Shown: piece after piece, positions 47,226 to 57,111 of the stretch
Numbering within the stretch: position 1 is the first letter of the stretch
Layout: the number at the start of each line of letters is the position of its first letter
From: an uncultured Chryseobacterium sp.
GTDB lineage: Bacteria > Bacteroidota > Bacteroidia > Flavobacteriales > Weeksellaceae
DNA: 64,000 nucleotides
Assembly (NCBI GenBank): GCA_913777465.1
Contig: CAJYRQ010000083.1
Location: forward strand, 1 to 64,000
Reading direction: 5' to 3'
Position numbers and translations under genes: made by a program
Notes under the pieces: model-generated
The model's database searches: none
Told to the model about the DNA's origin: nothing
The model's input: only the letters and a program-made list of their open reading frames with translations

Positions 47226-47472
47226 AGAGTTTGCTTTTTACAAATCCGAATGTAAGGAAAAATCGGGTATTGGAGGTAAATAGAATGAGAAAAAATCGAT
47301 AAAACGGAGATTCTTTTATTGTTTTAATCTGCCGGCAGACTCAACACATTTTGTTTACATCCATATCGGATCAACTGGTTTACAAAACAAATGATTAATA
47401 AATCTAAACGGATTTTCAAAAATTCAGACCGGATATTTTAAAGTTCCAGATGTATCGAATTCAATCAGAAAT

Positions 47473-47502
47473 AAAAAAGCCGCCTGAGATCAGACAGCTT
47501 TT
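47473..47502 (-). terminator. Terminator after the PKD/T9SS gene
   Basis: On the minus strand AAGCTGTCTGA pairs with TCAGGCGGCTT (one G-T and a mismatch), followed by a T run. Confidence 0.75.
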
Positions 47503-47523
47503 CATAACATTTAAAAGAAAATA

Positions 47524-48744
47524 TTATTTTGAAATCAGAAGTTTCCGGGAAGTCGTTTTGTTTTCTGCTTTTATTTCGACGATGTAAATTCCCTGTATCA
47601 ATTTTTCTGTGGCAATTCTTGTGCTCTGCCTACCGTTACTTACCGTTTGGGAGCTGTTGATCACCACTTTTCCTGAAGAATCTGTAATTTTTACAGCAAC
47701 AGGGCCGCTTTCGGAAAGGTTCGTGATCACATCCACATAATTCTTTGCAGGATTCGGAACCAGCGTATAGTCTGCCTGAATCGGGCTGCCTGTTTCTGCC
47801 CGTGCGATATCCCGGATCTCATTCAGCGGAGATTTTACCGTAACCGAATTTTTTCCATCGCCGCCTTCCGCAGGTTTCGGGATACAGATGGAAATACAGG
47901 TTTTACATTTCGGCTTATCTCCCTCAAATTGGGTGACGCATACGGTATAATTTCCGGAAGAAGGGTAGCTATGGGAAGTCATTACATCGGAAATTGTCCC
48001 ATCGCCCCAGTCAACTTTGTATAGACCAGGAGAATTTGTACTTTCCAGGAAAATCTGCCCGATCGTATAATTCCCGGAGGTGCTGGTGGTCGTCTGTAAT
48101 TTGAAATTGGAGTTACATTCATTACAGCCTTCACAGGGCTTCACACAAAAGTTATCAAAATACATTACTTCTTCCTGGGTGGTGGTTATATCGGGAGAGA
48201 CCGCAAGAATTTGTGAATTCATAATGATATTGTCAAAAACGGATGCGTTTACAGGATTCATCGTCCAAGCACCGTCGGAATTGCTTGGAAGAACACCGCC
48301 GCTGGAAAGCTGGATCGGCGCTTTTATCCGTACCCATCCGCTTCCGGGGGTTACCGTAATATTTGCTACGAATGAAGCGCTGTTGGTTCCGTCTGAAAGA
48401 ACAATGTACGGATGGTATGGCATTCCGTAATTGCTGTCATTTTCAAGATAAAAATCAAAATAGATGCATTGCCCCAGAAATTGTTTTCCCAGATACTGGT
48501 AATCTTTCGTATTCTGATACCATGAACTGCCCGATTTATCCCTAAGAATCAGATAAGGGGAGCCATCAAGAGCGTTAGGCGAGCCTATTCCCACCCCTAC
48601 ATTTCCGTTAGGTGCCGGGGCAGGTCCCCAGTTTCCGTACGGATTGGAAGGATCGTTGAAATCTGAGCAGGGAGGGGTATTCTGTGCATGAAACAGAACA
48701 CTTCCCAACAGAAGATACAGGGTTAAAAAATATATTCTTACCAT
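47524..48744 (-). CDS. Secreted protein with PKD domain and T9SS sorting domain
   Basis: The 406-aa protein has a signal peptide (about 1-20, YFLTLYLLLGSVLFHAQ). The region 20-200 looks like a carbohydrate-binding beta-sandwich (IYFDFYLENDSNYGMPYHPY). Two Cys-rich links (CVKPCEGCNEC) lead into a PKD domain with VDWGDGTISD near 245. The end is a type A T9SS sorting domain: VPNPAKNYVDVITNLSE to GIYIVEIKAENKTTSRKLLISK. It should be secreted or anchored through the type IX system. Binding target unknown; no catalytic motif seen. Confidence 0.88.
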   Translation of the reverse strand: MVRIYFLTLYLLLGSVLFHAQNTPPCSDFNDPSNPYGNWGPAPAPNGNVGVGIGSPNALDGSPYLILRDKSGSSWYQNTKDYQYLGKQFLGQCIYFDFYLENDSNYGMPYHPYIVLSDGTNSASFVANITVTPGSGWVRIKAPIQLSSGGVLPSNSDGAWTMNPVNASVFDNIIMNSQILAVSPDITTTQEEVMYFDNFCVKPCEGCNECNSNFKLQTTTSTSGNYTIGQIFLESTNSPGLYKVDWGDGTISDVMTSHSYPSSGNYTVCVTQFEGDKPKCKTCISICIPKPAEGGDGKNSVTVKSPLNEIRDIARAETGSPIQADYTLVPNPAKNYVDVITNLSESGPVAVKITDSSGKVVINSSQTVSNGRQSTRIATEKLIQGIYIVEIKAENKTTSRKLLISK

Positions 48745-48953
48745 AATGTGATATTGATTTTATACATCAAAAACCAACAAAAACTTTAAGAATTAATAAT
48801 CATTTGATACAATTTGGTTTTCACCTTTTTTCCTGTTTTCAGGTTATTGGTAGAATAAAAGTAGGCGTAAATGACGTGTCACGCTACCGGCAATAAGCAG
48901 CTGCGGAAATATTTTGAGCAGGTGTCTGTTTTTCATTGATAAATGTGAAAAGC

Positions 48954-48977
48954 AAAAGCTGCCCGGAGACAGCTTTT
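48954..48977 (-). terminator. Terminator after the head-repeat T9SS gene
   Basis: AAAAGCTG (48954-48961) and CAGCTTTT (48970-48977) form the stem, T-rich on the minus strand side; it lies 43 bp after the stop of the leftward gene. Confidence 0.75.
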
Positions 48978-49020
48978 GACCTATGAAAGAAATAGTTACG
49001 AATTTAAAATGAAAGGTTTA

Positions 49021-50187
49021 TTAATCCTGCATCAGCATTTTTTTGGTGTCTGCAGTTTTACCGTCTACCGAAAGGCTATACACATAAGATCCGCCACGGA
49101 TTCCGTTCAGGGTAACGCTGCCGTTGCCTTTATCTTTAAGCGGAATATTTTTGATAAGCTGTCCTGAAATATTGTAAATTCCAATGGAAGCCGTATTTAC
49201 TTCTTTCGGAAGATAATACTTGATTACAGTTTCGCCTTTTCCCGGATTCGGAGCATTCTGGTACAGTTTCGGCTCGTTGGAAACGGTACCCATATCAACG
49301 CTGGTCCTGCTTTGTTTTAGCAGGTCTTTCAGTTCCTGAACTTCTTTCTTGAGATCATCGATCTGGGTCTGATAATCCGTTGCCTGGTTTCCGGACGGTC
49401 TGTAAAGATAAGTGTTTGCAACCATTACATTTCCGCTCGCGTCTACCACCAAAGCATTTCCGCTTCCGCTTGGCAGATTTTCCATCCTTACCTTTCCGTT
49501 GGTATGCAGAATGGCGGTAGGAGATGTGGTACCGATGCCCACCAATTGATCCTGGATCAGCATGGTCGGCGTTGAAGAAACCCCGAACATCAGCGATGAA
49601 GGAATATTGTTGGTCAGTTTGGAACCGCCTCCGGTTCCGGATCCGAATACGAATGAGCGGTCTCCCGTCGCAATCAGATCTACTCCGAAGCCGCCGGAAT
49701 ACGAAGACCTTAGATCTACACCAACGCCAATGGCGAACTGATTAGATGCTGAAATCGTATTTACCCATCCTAAAGCTACCGATTTACTGGCCTGTTTAAT
49801 CACGCGGTTTCCCTGGCCGGCTACAATATTGGCACCTCCGGCATCAGCCAGATCGTTCTGCCAGCCGCTTACCATGGAGCTGTTGGCATTACTGCCCAAA
49901 ACATTGCTGGATCCGGCAATGATGCTTCCCTTGGTCTTTGCAGCATTGGAATTATTGACGCTTTCCACCATAAACGTTCCCACTTCATTCAAAAGAGCCT
50001 GGCCGGGATTATTCGTAGCACCGTTGGTTCTCAGATAAAAAGGAACTGCATTTACGGTTCCTGCATAATTTGAAGGGGTAATTCCTCCGTTTCCGAAAGT
50101 CTGCCATGCCTGTGCACTGGCTCTTGCTGCCGAGAAAAATAAAGCTGCCGCTACAAGTCCCTTTAAAGATAATACGTGTGTTTTCAT
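49021..50187 (-). CDS. Secreted adhesin-like protein with T9SS sorting domain
   Basis: I start at MKTHVLSLKGLVAAALFFSAARASAQ (50185-50187), a standard signal peptide; a longer reading frame upstream is untypical. The mature part has serial SGSSN/GSN-type segments (IIAGSSNVLGSNANSSMVSGWQ, IVAGQGNRVIKQASKSVALG) like the head repeats of trimeric adhesins, then a coiled-coil (QTQIDDLKKEVQELKDLLKQ). The C-terminal T9SS sorting domain runs LYQNAPNPGKGETVIKYYLP to VDGKTADTKKMLMQD. An adhesin or matrix role is inference. It lies next to the LytTR regulator, divergent in no sense but same strand. Confidence 0.85.
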   Translation of the reverse strand: MKTHVLSLKGLVAAALFFSAARASAQAWQTFGNGGITPSNYAGTVNAVPFYLRTNGATNNPGQALLNEVGTFMVESVNNSNAAKTKGSIIAGSSNVLGSNANSSMVSGWQNDLADAGGANIVAGQGNRVIKQASKSVALGWVNTISASNQFAIGVGVDLRSSYSGGFGVDLIATGDRSFVFGSGTGGGSKLTNNIPSSLMFGVSSTPTMLIQDQLVGIGTTSPTAILHTNGKVRMENLPSGSGNALVVDASGNVMVANTYLYRPSGNQATDYQTQIDDLKKEVQELKDLLKQSRTSVDMGTVSNEPKLYQNAPNPGKGETVIKYYLPKEVNTASIGIYNISGQLIKNIPLKDKGNGSVTLNGIRGGSYVYSLSVDGKTADTKKMLMQD

Positions 50188-50314
50188 GATACGTTTTGTT
50201 TTTGGTTGTTTGTTTCTCAAAACTATCAAAACATTACCGGTCAGACTATCACCACTGATCAAATGGCGGCAAAAAATGAGTAAATGTAAATATTTATCAA
50301 ATAAGTGTGAATTG

Positions 50315-51031
50315 TTAGACCATTTTGTGAAGAAATTCGTTTTTTCGCCGTATGGAAACATCCAGTATGGAATTATCGGCCATTACTACCTGTCCGCCTT
50401 TCCCTTTAATGTATTCCCTCAGGTGCTCCAGATTGATCAGGTGCTTGTGGTGGATCCTGAAAAAGTTATAACCGGAAAGGTTTTTTTCAAAATCACAGAG
50501 CGTCTTGGAAACCATCACTTTGGTTTTATCAAGCAGGTAAATGAAGGTATAATTGGAGTCTGCTTCACAACGGATAATTTCAGCAATGTTTACCCTTTTG
50601 AAGCCCTGCAAAGTCGGCAGGTTGATTTTACTGTGGGGTAGGGCAGGAAAAGAAGCTTTGCTGTTGCGGAAGTTTTCGATGGCTTTGTTCACGGTAAGTA
50701 CAAAATTGAGATTGGTGACGGGCTTAAGAATACAGCCGGTAATTCCCCTTTTTACGGCCTGAATAGCTGAATTTTCAGAATCCGTCATGTAAATAAGAAG
50801 GGAGGGTTTTTGCTGGAATTCAGATAAAATCTCAAAGGTGGTTGCACTGTGCACGGGAAGATCAACAAAAAGAAGATCGGTGGAGTTTTTGCTGAGATAA
50901 TCGGAAGCCGACCGGAGGTTTTCCGTACAGAAATCGATTTTGAATTCCGGGAATTCTTTTTTCAGAAGCAGGGAGATGGATTCGCTGCCATCTTTGTCGC
51001 CAAGGATGCAGGCATGGAATGTATTTTTCAT
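50315..51031 (-). CDS. LytTR-family response regulator
   Basis: An N-terminal receiver domain (1-120) holds phospho-acceptor D57 (LLFVDLPVHSATTFE), the Thr of YMTDSEN and Lys of ILKPVTN. The first acidic pocket reads GDKDG rather than the usual DD. A LytTR DNA-binding domain follows (about 135-238): GFKRVNIAEIIRCEADSNYT, FRIHHKHLINLEHLREY, DVSIRRKNEFL. Such regulators usually pair with a histidine kinase; none is adjacent. It is upstream, on the same strand, of the adhesin-like gene and may control it; this is inference. Confidence 0.93.
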   Translation of the reverse strand: MKNTFHACILGDKDGSESISLLLKKEFPEFKIDFCTENLRSASDYLSKNSTDLLFVDLPVHSATTFEILSEFQQKPSLLIYMTDSENSAIQAVKRGITGCILKPVTNLNFVLTVNKAIENFRNSKASFPALPHSKINLPTLQGFKRVNIAEIIRCEADSNYTFIYLLDKTKVMVSKTLCDFEKNLSGYNFFRIHHKHLINLEHLREYIKGKGGQVVMADNSILDVSIRRKNEFLHKMV

Positions 51032-51286
51032 GGTTTAATTGTGGTTTTTGGAGTTGGTTTTTAGGTTTTTTAAATTTAATACATACTGTTAATTTTGGTT
51101 TTTAATTAGATAAATTGTTAATGATTAGCGGGTTTTTAACAAATGATGTTAAAAATAAACATTATTTGTTTTTCACATCGCATTGAATAATGTAAATATA
51201 GAATTTCGCAGACAATCATGCAATATTTTTTGATAAATAATCGTAAAAAATGAAGGTAAATATTCGGATATTTTTTGGCAATTTCG

Positions 51287-51294
51287 TACTTTTG
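51287..51294 (+). promoter_or_regulatory. -7 promoter box for parE
   Basis: TACTTTTG (TAnnTTTG), 20 bp before the ATG at 51315. No clear -33 at standard spacing. Confidence 0.45.
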
Positions 51295-51314
51295 TATGTT
51301 TGCTGAAATTACAT

Positions 51315-53204
51315 ATGTCACAAGAAATAAATCCAATCTATTCCGAAGATAATATCAGAACCCTCGATTGGCAGGAACATATCCGTCTACGTCCCGGGAT
51401 GTACATCGGAAAGCTCGGGGACGGCTCTTCTGCCGACGACGGTATCTATATTTTGCTGAAAGAAATCCTGGACAATTCCATCGATGAGTTCAGGATGAAA
51501 TCCGGTAAAAGAATTGAAATAAAATTAGACGACGGCAAAGTTACGATCCGTGATTTTGGCCGTGGGATCCCGTTGGGAAAAGTAGTGGATGCGGTATCCA
51601 AAATGAACACCGGAGGCAAGTACGACAGCAAGGCCTTTAAAAAGTCTGTCGGGCTGAACGGGGTAGGTACCAAAGCGGTAAACGCCCTTTCCGATTATTT
51701 CCGCGTACGCTCGTTCCGTGACGGGCGTATGAAAGCCGCTGAATTCTCAAGGGGTCTGATTAAAGAAGATTTTGAAGAAAAAGATTCTTCAGACCGCAAC
51801 GGGACCGAGATTTCCTTTATTCCGGATGCGGATATTTTCCTGCATTTCAAATTCCGGAAAGAGTATATCGAGAGAATGCTCCGAAATTATGCTTACCTGA
51901 ATCCGGGGCTGAAAATCCTTTTCAACGGTGAGACGTTTTACTCCGAAAACGGACTGAAAGATTTGTTGGATGAAGAGCTGGAAAATGAAACCCTCTATCC
52001 CATTGTCCACCTGAAAGATAATGATATCGAAGTGGCGATTACGCACACGGATAAATCGCAGACGGAAACCTATTTTTCATTCGTTAACGGGCAGAATACC
52101 ACACAGGGGGGAACCCACCTGAATGCCTTCCGTGAAGCGTATGTAAAAACCATCCGTGAGTTTTTTAATAAAAATTTCGATGCTTCGGATGTCAGGAAAT
52201 CTATTGTAGCCGCGGTTTCCATCAACGTGGAAGAACCGGTTTTCGAATCGCAGACCAAGACCAAACTGGGATCCAATGACATCGGTCCGAACGGTCCCAC
52301 GGTCCGCACCTTCATCATCGACTTCCTGAAAAGCAAGCTCGATAACTTTCTGCATAAAAATCCGGAAGTCGCCGAAGCGATTCAGCGGAAAATCTTAATT
52401 TCCGAAAGGGAAAGAAAGGAACTTTCCGGAATACAGAAGCTGGCCCGTGAAAGAGCCAAGAAAGTATCCCTTCACAATAAAAAACTGCGGGACTGCCGGC
52501 AGCATTACAATGATCAGAAAAATGAACGAAAAGGGGAAACCCAGATCTTCATTACCGAAGGAGACTCTGCATCCGGATCGATCACCAAATCCCGTGACGT
52601 GGAAACCCAGGCCGTATTTTCCCTGAAAGGTAAACCGTTGAACTGCTACGGGCTTACCAAAAAAGTCGTTTACGAAAACGAAGAATTCAACCTTCTTCAG
52701 GCAGCTTTGAATATTGAAGAAAGCCTCGAAGACCTGCGGTATAACCAGGTGATAATTGCAACCGATGCCGATGTAGACGGGATGCACATCCGCCTGCTGA
52801 TGATTACGTTCTTTCTGCAGTTTTTCCCGGACCTGATCAAGAACGGGCATCTGTACATCCTTCAGACGCCGTTGTTCAGGGTGAGGAACAAAAAGGAAAC
52901 AAGGTACTGCTATTCCGAACAGGAGCGGATCAAGGCGCTGAACGAACTGGGTAAAAATCCTGAGATCACGCGGTTCAAAGGGCTGGGAGAGATTTCTCCG
53001 GATGAATTCAAGCATTTCATCGGAAAAGACATCCGGCTGGAACCTGTGGTAGCAGGAAAAGACCAGACCATCGAGCAGCTTCTTGAATTCTATATGGGAA
53101 AAAACACGCCCGACCGGCAGACTTTCATCCTGGAAAATCTGGTGGTGGAAGATCCCGATATCGATAAAAGAGAAATACTGACGGAGGCGATCGGTGAAAA
53201 CTAG
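51315..53204 (+). CDS. parE: DNA topoisomerase IV subunit B (ParE)
   Basis: The ATPase subunit of topoisomerase IV, which unlinks daughter chromosomes. The GHKL ATPase has [10 protein letters not shown] (Mg-binding Asn), [11 protein letters not shown] and [14 protein letters not shown]. The Toprim domain has [11 protein letters not shown], the acidic [10 protein letters not shown] and [11 protein letters not shown] near the end. I start at [10 protein letters not shown] (51315); a TTG frame adds five residues. At 629 aa it is the short ParE form. It is followed at 38 bp by a membrane-protein gene and then by parC, forming one operon. Confidence 0.95.
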   Translation: MSQEINPIYSEDNIRTLDWQEHIRLRPGMYIGKLGDGSSADDGIYILLKEILDNSIDEFRMKSGKRIEIKLDDGKVTIRDFGRGIPLGKVVDAVSKMNTGGKYDSKAFKKSVGLNGVGTKAVNALSDYFRVRSFRDGRMKAAEFSRGLIKEDFEEKDSSDRNGTEISFIPDADIFLHFKFRKEYIERMLRNYAYLNPGLKILFNGETFYSENGLKDLLDEELENETLYPIVHLKDNDIEVAITHTDKSQTETYFSFVNGQNTTQGGTHLNAFREAYVKTIREFFNKNFDASDVRKSIVAAVSINVEEPVFESQTKTKLGSNDIGPNGPTVRTFIIDFLKSKLDNFLHKNPEVAEAIQRKILISERERKELSGIQKLARERAKKVSLHNKKLRDCRQHYNDQKNERKGETQIFITEGDSASGSITKSRDVETQAVFSLKGKPLNCYGLTKKVVYENEEFNLLQAALNIEESLEDLRYNQVIIATDADVDGMHIRLLMITFFLQFFPDLIKNGHLYILQTPLFRVRNKKETRYCYSEQERIKALNELGKNPEITRFKGLGEISPDEFKHFIGKDIRLEPVVAGKDQTIEQLLEFYMGKNTPDRQTFILENLVVEDPDIDKREILTEAIGEN

Positions 53205-53242
53205 TACAGTAGAAAACCATAAACCTAAAGCAAATTATTACA

Positions 53243-53719
53243 ATGAGACTGAGCAACCGTAACAAAACTTCGGTGTACAGCTTTATCAACAGCCTTCTGA
53301 TCATGTTTTTGCTCGGAGGTATCGGAGCTTATATTCTGGAAGAGTACAAATTCAACATTCTGGGAGGGGAAAGTCTGCTGCTGGTTATTATTCCGGTAAT
53401 TATTATTGCCGTTTTCTATATCAGCGGAAGGCAGATTTTTGAATATGACAGCGACGGAGAAGCGCTTCATTTCAGAAACCGTAATATCATTCCCTTTCTA
53501 CAAAAGCCGTTAAGTGATGAATTTCCGAAATATAAGCTGCTGAAATTTGAGATCATCAATCTTTTCATTATGAAAAGACTTTATGTTACCATCTCAAGCA
53601 AAAATAACGGTTCTACCATTCTGAAGTATGAAATATCATATCTCACAAAGAAAGAAGTAAATGATTTACGATTCTCCTTACATAAAGTGGTGAAAACCAA
53701 TAACGAGAAAAAGAGTTAA
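53243..53719 (+). CDS. Small membrane protein between parE and parC
   Basis: The 158-aa protein has two transmembrane helices (about 14-35, INSLLIMFLLGGIGAYIL, and 44-60, LLLVIIPVIIIAVFYIS) followed by a ~95-residue soluble part resembling PH-like membrane-associated folds (YDSDGEALHFRNRNI, then KLLKFEIINLFIMKRLYVTISS). It overlaps neither neighbour: 38 bp after parE and 7 bp before parC. No function is recognised. It may be a passenger conserved in Flavobacteriia or have a role tied to topoisomerase location. Confidence 0.75.
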   Translation: MRLSNRNKTSVYSFINSLLIMFLLGGIGAYILEEYKFNILGGESLLLVIIPVIIIAVFYISGRQIFEYDSDGEALHFRNRNIIPFLQKPLSDEFPKYKLLKFEIINLFIMKRLYVTISSKNNGSTILKYEISYLTKKEVNDLRFSLHKVVKTNNEKKS

Positions 53720-53726
53720 TAAATTA

Positions 53727-56309
53727 ATGATAGCAGAAGAATACTCGAATGAGGGTGACAGCTTAAAAAAGGTTTCCGGACTTTACAGAGACTGGTTCCT
53801 GGATTATGCTTCTTATGTAATTTTAGACCGGGCAATTCCATCGATCTATGACGGATTCAAGCCGGTTCAGCGAAGAATTATGCATTCCATGCGGGAGCTG
53901 GAGGACGGACGTTATAATAAAGTCGCCAACATCGTGGGAAACACCATGAAGTATCACCCGCACGGTGATGCTTCCATTACCGATGCGATGGTGGGAATCG
54001 GCCAGAAGGAACTTCTGATCGATACCCAGGGAAACTGGGGAAATATCTATACGGGTGACTCTGCCGCTGCGGCAAGGTATATTGAAGCCCGGCTGACGCC
54101 GTTTGCACTGGAGGTAGTCTTTAACCCGAAAACAACCGAATGGGCAAAATCCTACGACGGCAGAAACAATGAGCCGATCGACCTTCCCGTAAAATTCCCG
54201 CTGCTTCTGGCACAGGGCGTAGAAGGAATCGGGGTGGGGCTTTCCACGAAAATCCTTCCGCATAACTTCAATGAGCTGATCAGTGCTTCGGTAGCGTATC
54301 TGAAAGGAAAAAAATTCGAACTGTACCCGGACTTTTTAACGGCCGGCTATCTCGATGTCTCCGAATACAACGATGGGCACAGGGGCGGAAAAGTACGGGC
54401 GAGGGCCAAGATTTCCCCGCTGGATAAGCATACCCTGATCATCACAGAGCTTCCCTATTCCAAAACCACCAGCGACCTGATCGATTCGATTCTAAAAGCC
54501 AATGAAAAAGGCAAGATCAAGATCAAAAAAATTGAAGACAATACTTCGGATAAGGTTGAGATCCTGATTCATCTCCACAACGATGTTTCACCGGATAAAA
54601 CAATTGATGCCCTGTATGCCTTTACCGACTGCCAGGTAACGATTTCACCGAACGCCTGTGTAATCGTTGGCGATAAGCCGATGTTTATGAATGTGTCCAG
54701 TATTCTGAAAATGAATACGGATCATACGGTTTCCCTTTTGAAGAAAGAGCTGGAAATCGAGCTTCATGAGCTGCAGGAAAGCTGGCATTTCTCCTCTCTC
54801 GAAAGGATCTTTATTGAAAATAGGATTTATCACGATATAGAAGAGGTGAAAACCTGGGAAGACGTTCTGAAAACAATCGCCAAAGGCCTCAAGCCTCACA
54901 CCGGACATCTTTTGAGAGCAGTAACGGAAGAGGATATCCTAAGGCTGACGGAAATCAGGATCAAAAGGATTTCAAGATTCGACCTTAACAAATTCAAAGA
55001 GAATATTGCGGCACTGGAAGGCAAAATCGAACAGGTAAAACATCATCTTGCCAACCTGGTGCAATACGCCATCGATTATTACCTGAACATCCAGAAGAAG
55101 TACGGAAAAGACCGGCAGCGTAAAACCGAACTCCGGATTTTCGATACCATTGATGCGACGAAAGTGGCAGTGGCCAACGAAAAATTTTATGCGAATTTTG
55201 AAGAAGGTTTCATCGGGACTTCGCTGAAAAAAGACCAGTATCTGTTTGACTGTTCGGATATTGATGATATCATCACCTTCCGGAAAGACGGGCGGATGAA
55301 AGTGGTAAAAGTGGAAGCCAAAACGTTTATCGGAAAAGATATCGTGCATGTGGCCATCTGGAAGAAAAACGACAAACGGACGGTATACAACATGATTTAC
55401 CGCGAAGGCAGGGAAGGCCCTTACTACATGAAGCGTTTTTCGGTAACCGGAGTGACGCGGAATACCGATTATCCGCTGGCCTCTGATAAAAGAGGGTCGG
55501 AAATGCTTTATTTTTCGGCAAATCCCAACGGGGAGGCAGAGACCGTTACCGTTCTGTTAAAACCCAACCCAAGGATCAGGAAGAATAAAATGGACCTGGA
55601 TTTCTCCGAGCTTGCCATCAAAGGCCGTGATTCCAAAGGAAACCTGGTGACCAAATATTCGGTGAAAAAAGTAGACCTTAAGGAAGAGGGCGTTTCTACG
55701 CTGGCACCAAGGAAGATCTGGTTTGACGATACGGTGCGAAGACTGAATGCGGACGGAAGAGGAAGCTTACTCGGAAACTTCAAAGGGGATGATAAAATTC
55801 TGACGATTAATACCAACGGAGAGGCAAAGTTGGTATCCTTCGACCTGGGCAACCGGTTTGATGATCAGTATCTGGTCCTTGAAAAATGGAGACCGAATCA
55901 GCCGGTGACCTGTATTTATTACGACGGTGAAAAAGACATTTACTTTATCAAAAGATTCCTGTTTGAAAACACACCGAATGTTCAGACCTTTATGCCTTCG
56001 GAACACCCGAAATCATTTATAGAAAACATCATTGTGGCAAACGGTGCGACGGCGGAAATTATCTTTGCCAAGGATAAAGGCAAGGAGCGCGAGCCTGAAA
56101 CGGTAACCATCGATGAATTTATAGCGGTTAAAGGAATCAAAGCAATCGGTAACCAGTTTACGAAGTTTAAAGTAAAAGCCATCAACATCACCATTCCGGA
56201 ACCGTCGGAAGAAGAACCGGAAGTTTACGAAGAACCGGAACCTGCTGCCGGCTTCGATGAAGACGGAGCAATCGGGAATTTATTTCAGGGCGAAGAAAGC
56301 AATGAATAA
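53727..56309 (+). CDS. parC: DNA topoisomerase IV subunit A (ParC)
   Basis: The DNA-cleaving subunit of topoisomerase IV. The winged-helix active site SAAAARYIEARLTPFA contains catalytic Y118; the preceding YASYVILDRAIPSIYDGFKPVQRRI and YHPHGDASI are hallmarks. The coiled-coil dimer domain spans about 330-470, and the C-terminal beta-pinwheel (about 490-830) is of the diverged ParC kind. The tail is very acidic (PSEEEPEVYEEPEPAAGFDEDG). At 860 aa it is full length. With parE it forms an A2B2 enzyme; both are essential. Confidence 0.95.
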   Translation: MIAEEYSNEGDSLKKVSGLYRDWFLDYASYVILDRAIPSIYDGFKPVQRRIMHSMRELEDGRYNKVANIVGNTMKYHPHGDASITDAMVGIGQKELLIDTQGNWGNIYTGDSAAAARYIEARLTPFALEVVFNPKTTEWAKSYDGRNNEPIDLPVKFPLLLAQGVEGIGVGLSTKILPHNFNELISASVAYLKGKKFELYPDFLTAGYLDVSEYNDGHRGGKVRARAKISPLDKHTLIITELPYSKTTSDLIDSILKANEKGKIKIKKIEDNTSDKVEILIHLHNDVSPDKTIDALYAFTDCQVTISPNACVIVGDKPMFMNVSSILKMNTDHTVSLLKKELEIELHELQESWHFSSLERIFIENRIYHDIEEVKTWEDVLKTIAKGLKPHTGHLLRAVTEEDILRLTEIRIKRISRFDLNKFKENIAALEGKIEQVKHHLANLVQYAIDYYLNIQKKYGKDRQRKTELRIFDTIDATKVAVANEKFYANFEEGFIGTSLKKDQYLFDCSDIDDIITFRKDGRMKVVKVEAKTFIGKDIVHVAIWKKNDKRTVYNMIYREGREGPYYMKRFSVTGVTRNTDYPLASDKRGSEMLYFSANPNGEAETVTVLLKPNPRIRKNKMDLDFSELAIKGRDSKGNLVTKYSVKKVDLKEEGVSTLAPRKIWFDDTVRRLNADGRGSLLGNFKGDDKILTINTNGEAKLVSFDLGNRFDDQYLVLEKWRPNQPVTCIYYDGEKDIYFIKRFLFENTPNVQTFMPSEHPKSFIENIIVANGATAEIIFAKDKGKEREPETVTIDEFIAVKGIKAIGNQFTKFKVKAINITIPEPSEEEPEVYEEPEPAAGFDEDGAIGNLFQGEESNE

Positions 56310-56400
56310 GCATTTTGTATAATGCATTAGCAGATAAAAAGAAGACCGGCTGTTGATTCAGTTGGTCTTTTTTATGTCGAATTGTATTTTGCCGATCTGA

Positions 56401-56784
56401 TTACCTGCATTTCGGGCATATCCCGCTGATCACGAGATTGTAGCTGCTGATGCTGAAATTTTCCGGAAGACTGATTACCGGGACCGCATTTTCAAGACAG
56501 ATCACCGTATGGCATTTCTCACAGTTGAAATGAATATGGTCATGGGTATGGTCTTCGGTATGACAAGCATGACTGCATTTGGCGAAATTTACAACCCCGT
56601 CTACATTCGTTATTTTATGGATGTTGCCCTCTTTTTCAAGCCTTTCGAGGACGCGGTAGATCGTTACCCGGTTGCACAGATCGCCAACCTGTTTCTGGAT
56701 ATCCGCATGCGACAGGGCAACTTCTGAATTGTTGATGAGATTTAAGATCTCCGTTTTGGCCTGGGTATTCCTGGTCTGCTTCAT
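56401..56784 (-). CDS. Fur-family metal-responsive repressor
   Basis: The 127-aa protein starts at MKQTRNTQAKTEIL (ATG 56782-56784) and is short for the family. The winged helix is about 10-80 (SHADIQKQVGDLCNRVTIYRVLERL). The dimerisation domain has the His-rich CHTEDHTHDHIHF and a CEKC pair, with a second CPKC at the C-terminus, forming a structural zinc site. Fur, Zur and PerR cannot be told apart by sequence alone; the dense His motif fits a Zur-like zinc sensor. It is convergent with parC. Confidence 0.88.
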   Translation of the reverse strand: MKQTRNTQAKTEILNLINNSEVALSHADIQKQVGDLCNRVTIYRVLERLEKEGNIHKITNVDGVVNFAKCSHACHTEDHTHDHIHFNCEKCHTVICLENAVPVISLPENFSISSYNLVISGICPKCR

Positions 56785-57111
56785 ATCATTGGGTAAAAAC
56801 AGCAATGTTAACCGTTATTTACAAATACAAATTTACATATAATTTTAAATTTAAACTGTCCGATAAAGCTACGCTTCACTAAACCAGCTTACTGCTCTTC
56901 TTTTATCATAAATTCTGCATCAGGAACAAAAAACGTGCGCTTGAAAATCGTATGCGACCTTCAAACTAAGTTAGCTGAGCATCTGGCAGCTAATAATATT
57001 AAAAAAATCAATAAATAAATTGTCTGAAATAAGGCTATATTAATTTTATTTATTAATGCAACTTTGTTTCGTTAATTGTTTTTGTGTAGTTTTGTTATCT
57101 AAATTTTTTAT
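56785..57111. other. Promoter-bearing intergenic region
   Basis: About 325 bp with no gene. It holds the -33/-7 promoter at 57063-57094 for the following gene; the left end should carry the Fur-family gene's promoter. Confidence 0.5.
57063..57094 (+). promoter_or_regulatory. Bacteroidetes promoter (-33 TTTG, -7 TAGTTTTG)
   Basis: TTTG (57063-57066) is followed after 20 bp by TAGTTTTG (57087-57094), the textbook spacing. It is the best -33/-7 pair in the window and lies just before the GEVED gene at 57112. Confidence 0.65.

Noticed and set aside
52395-53015. 206-aa minus-strand frame opposite parE
   Set aside because: Shadow frame; no motif.
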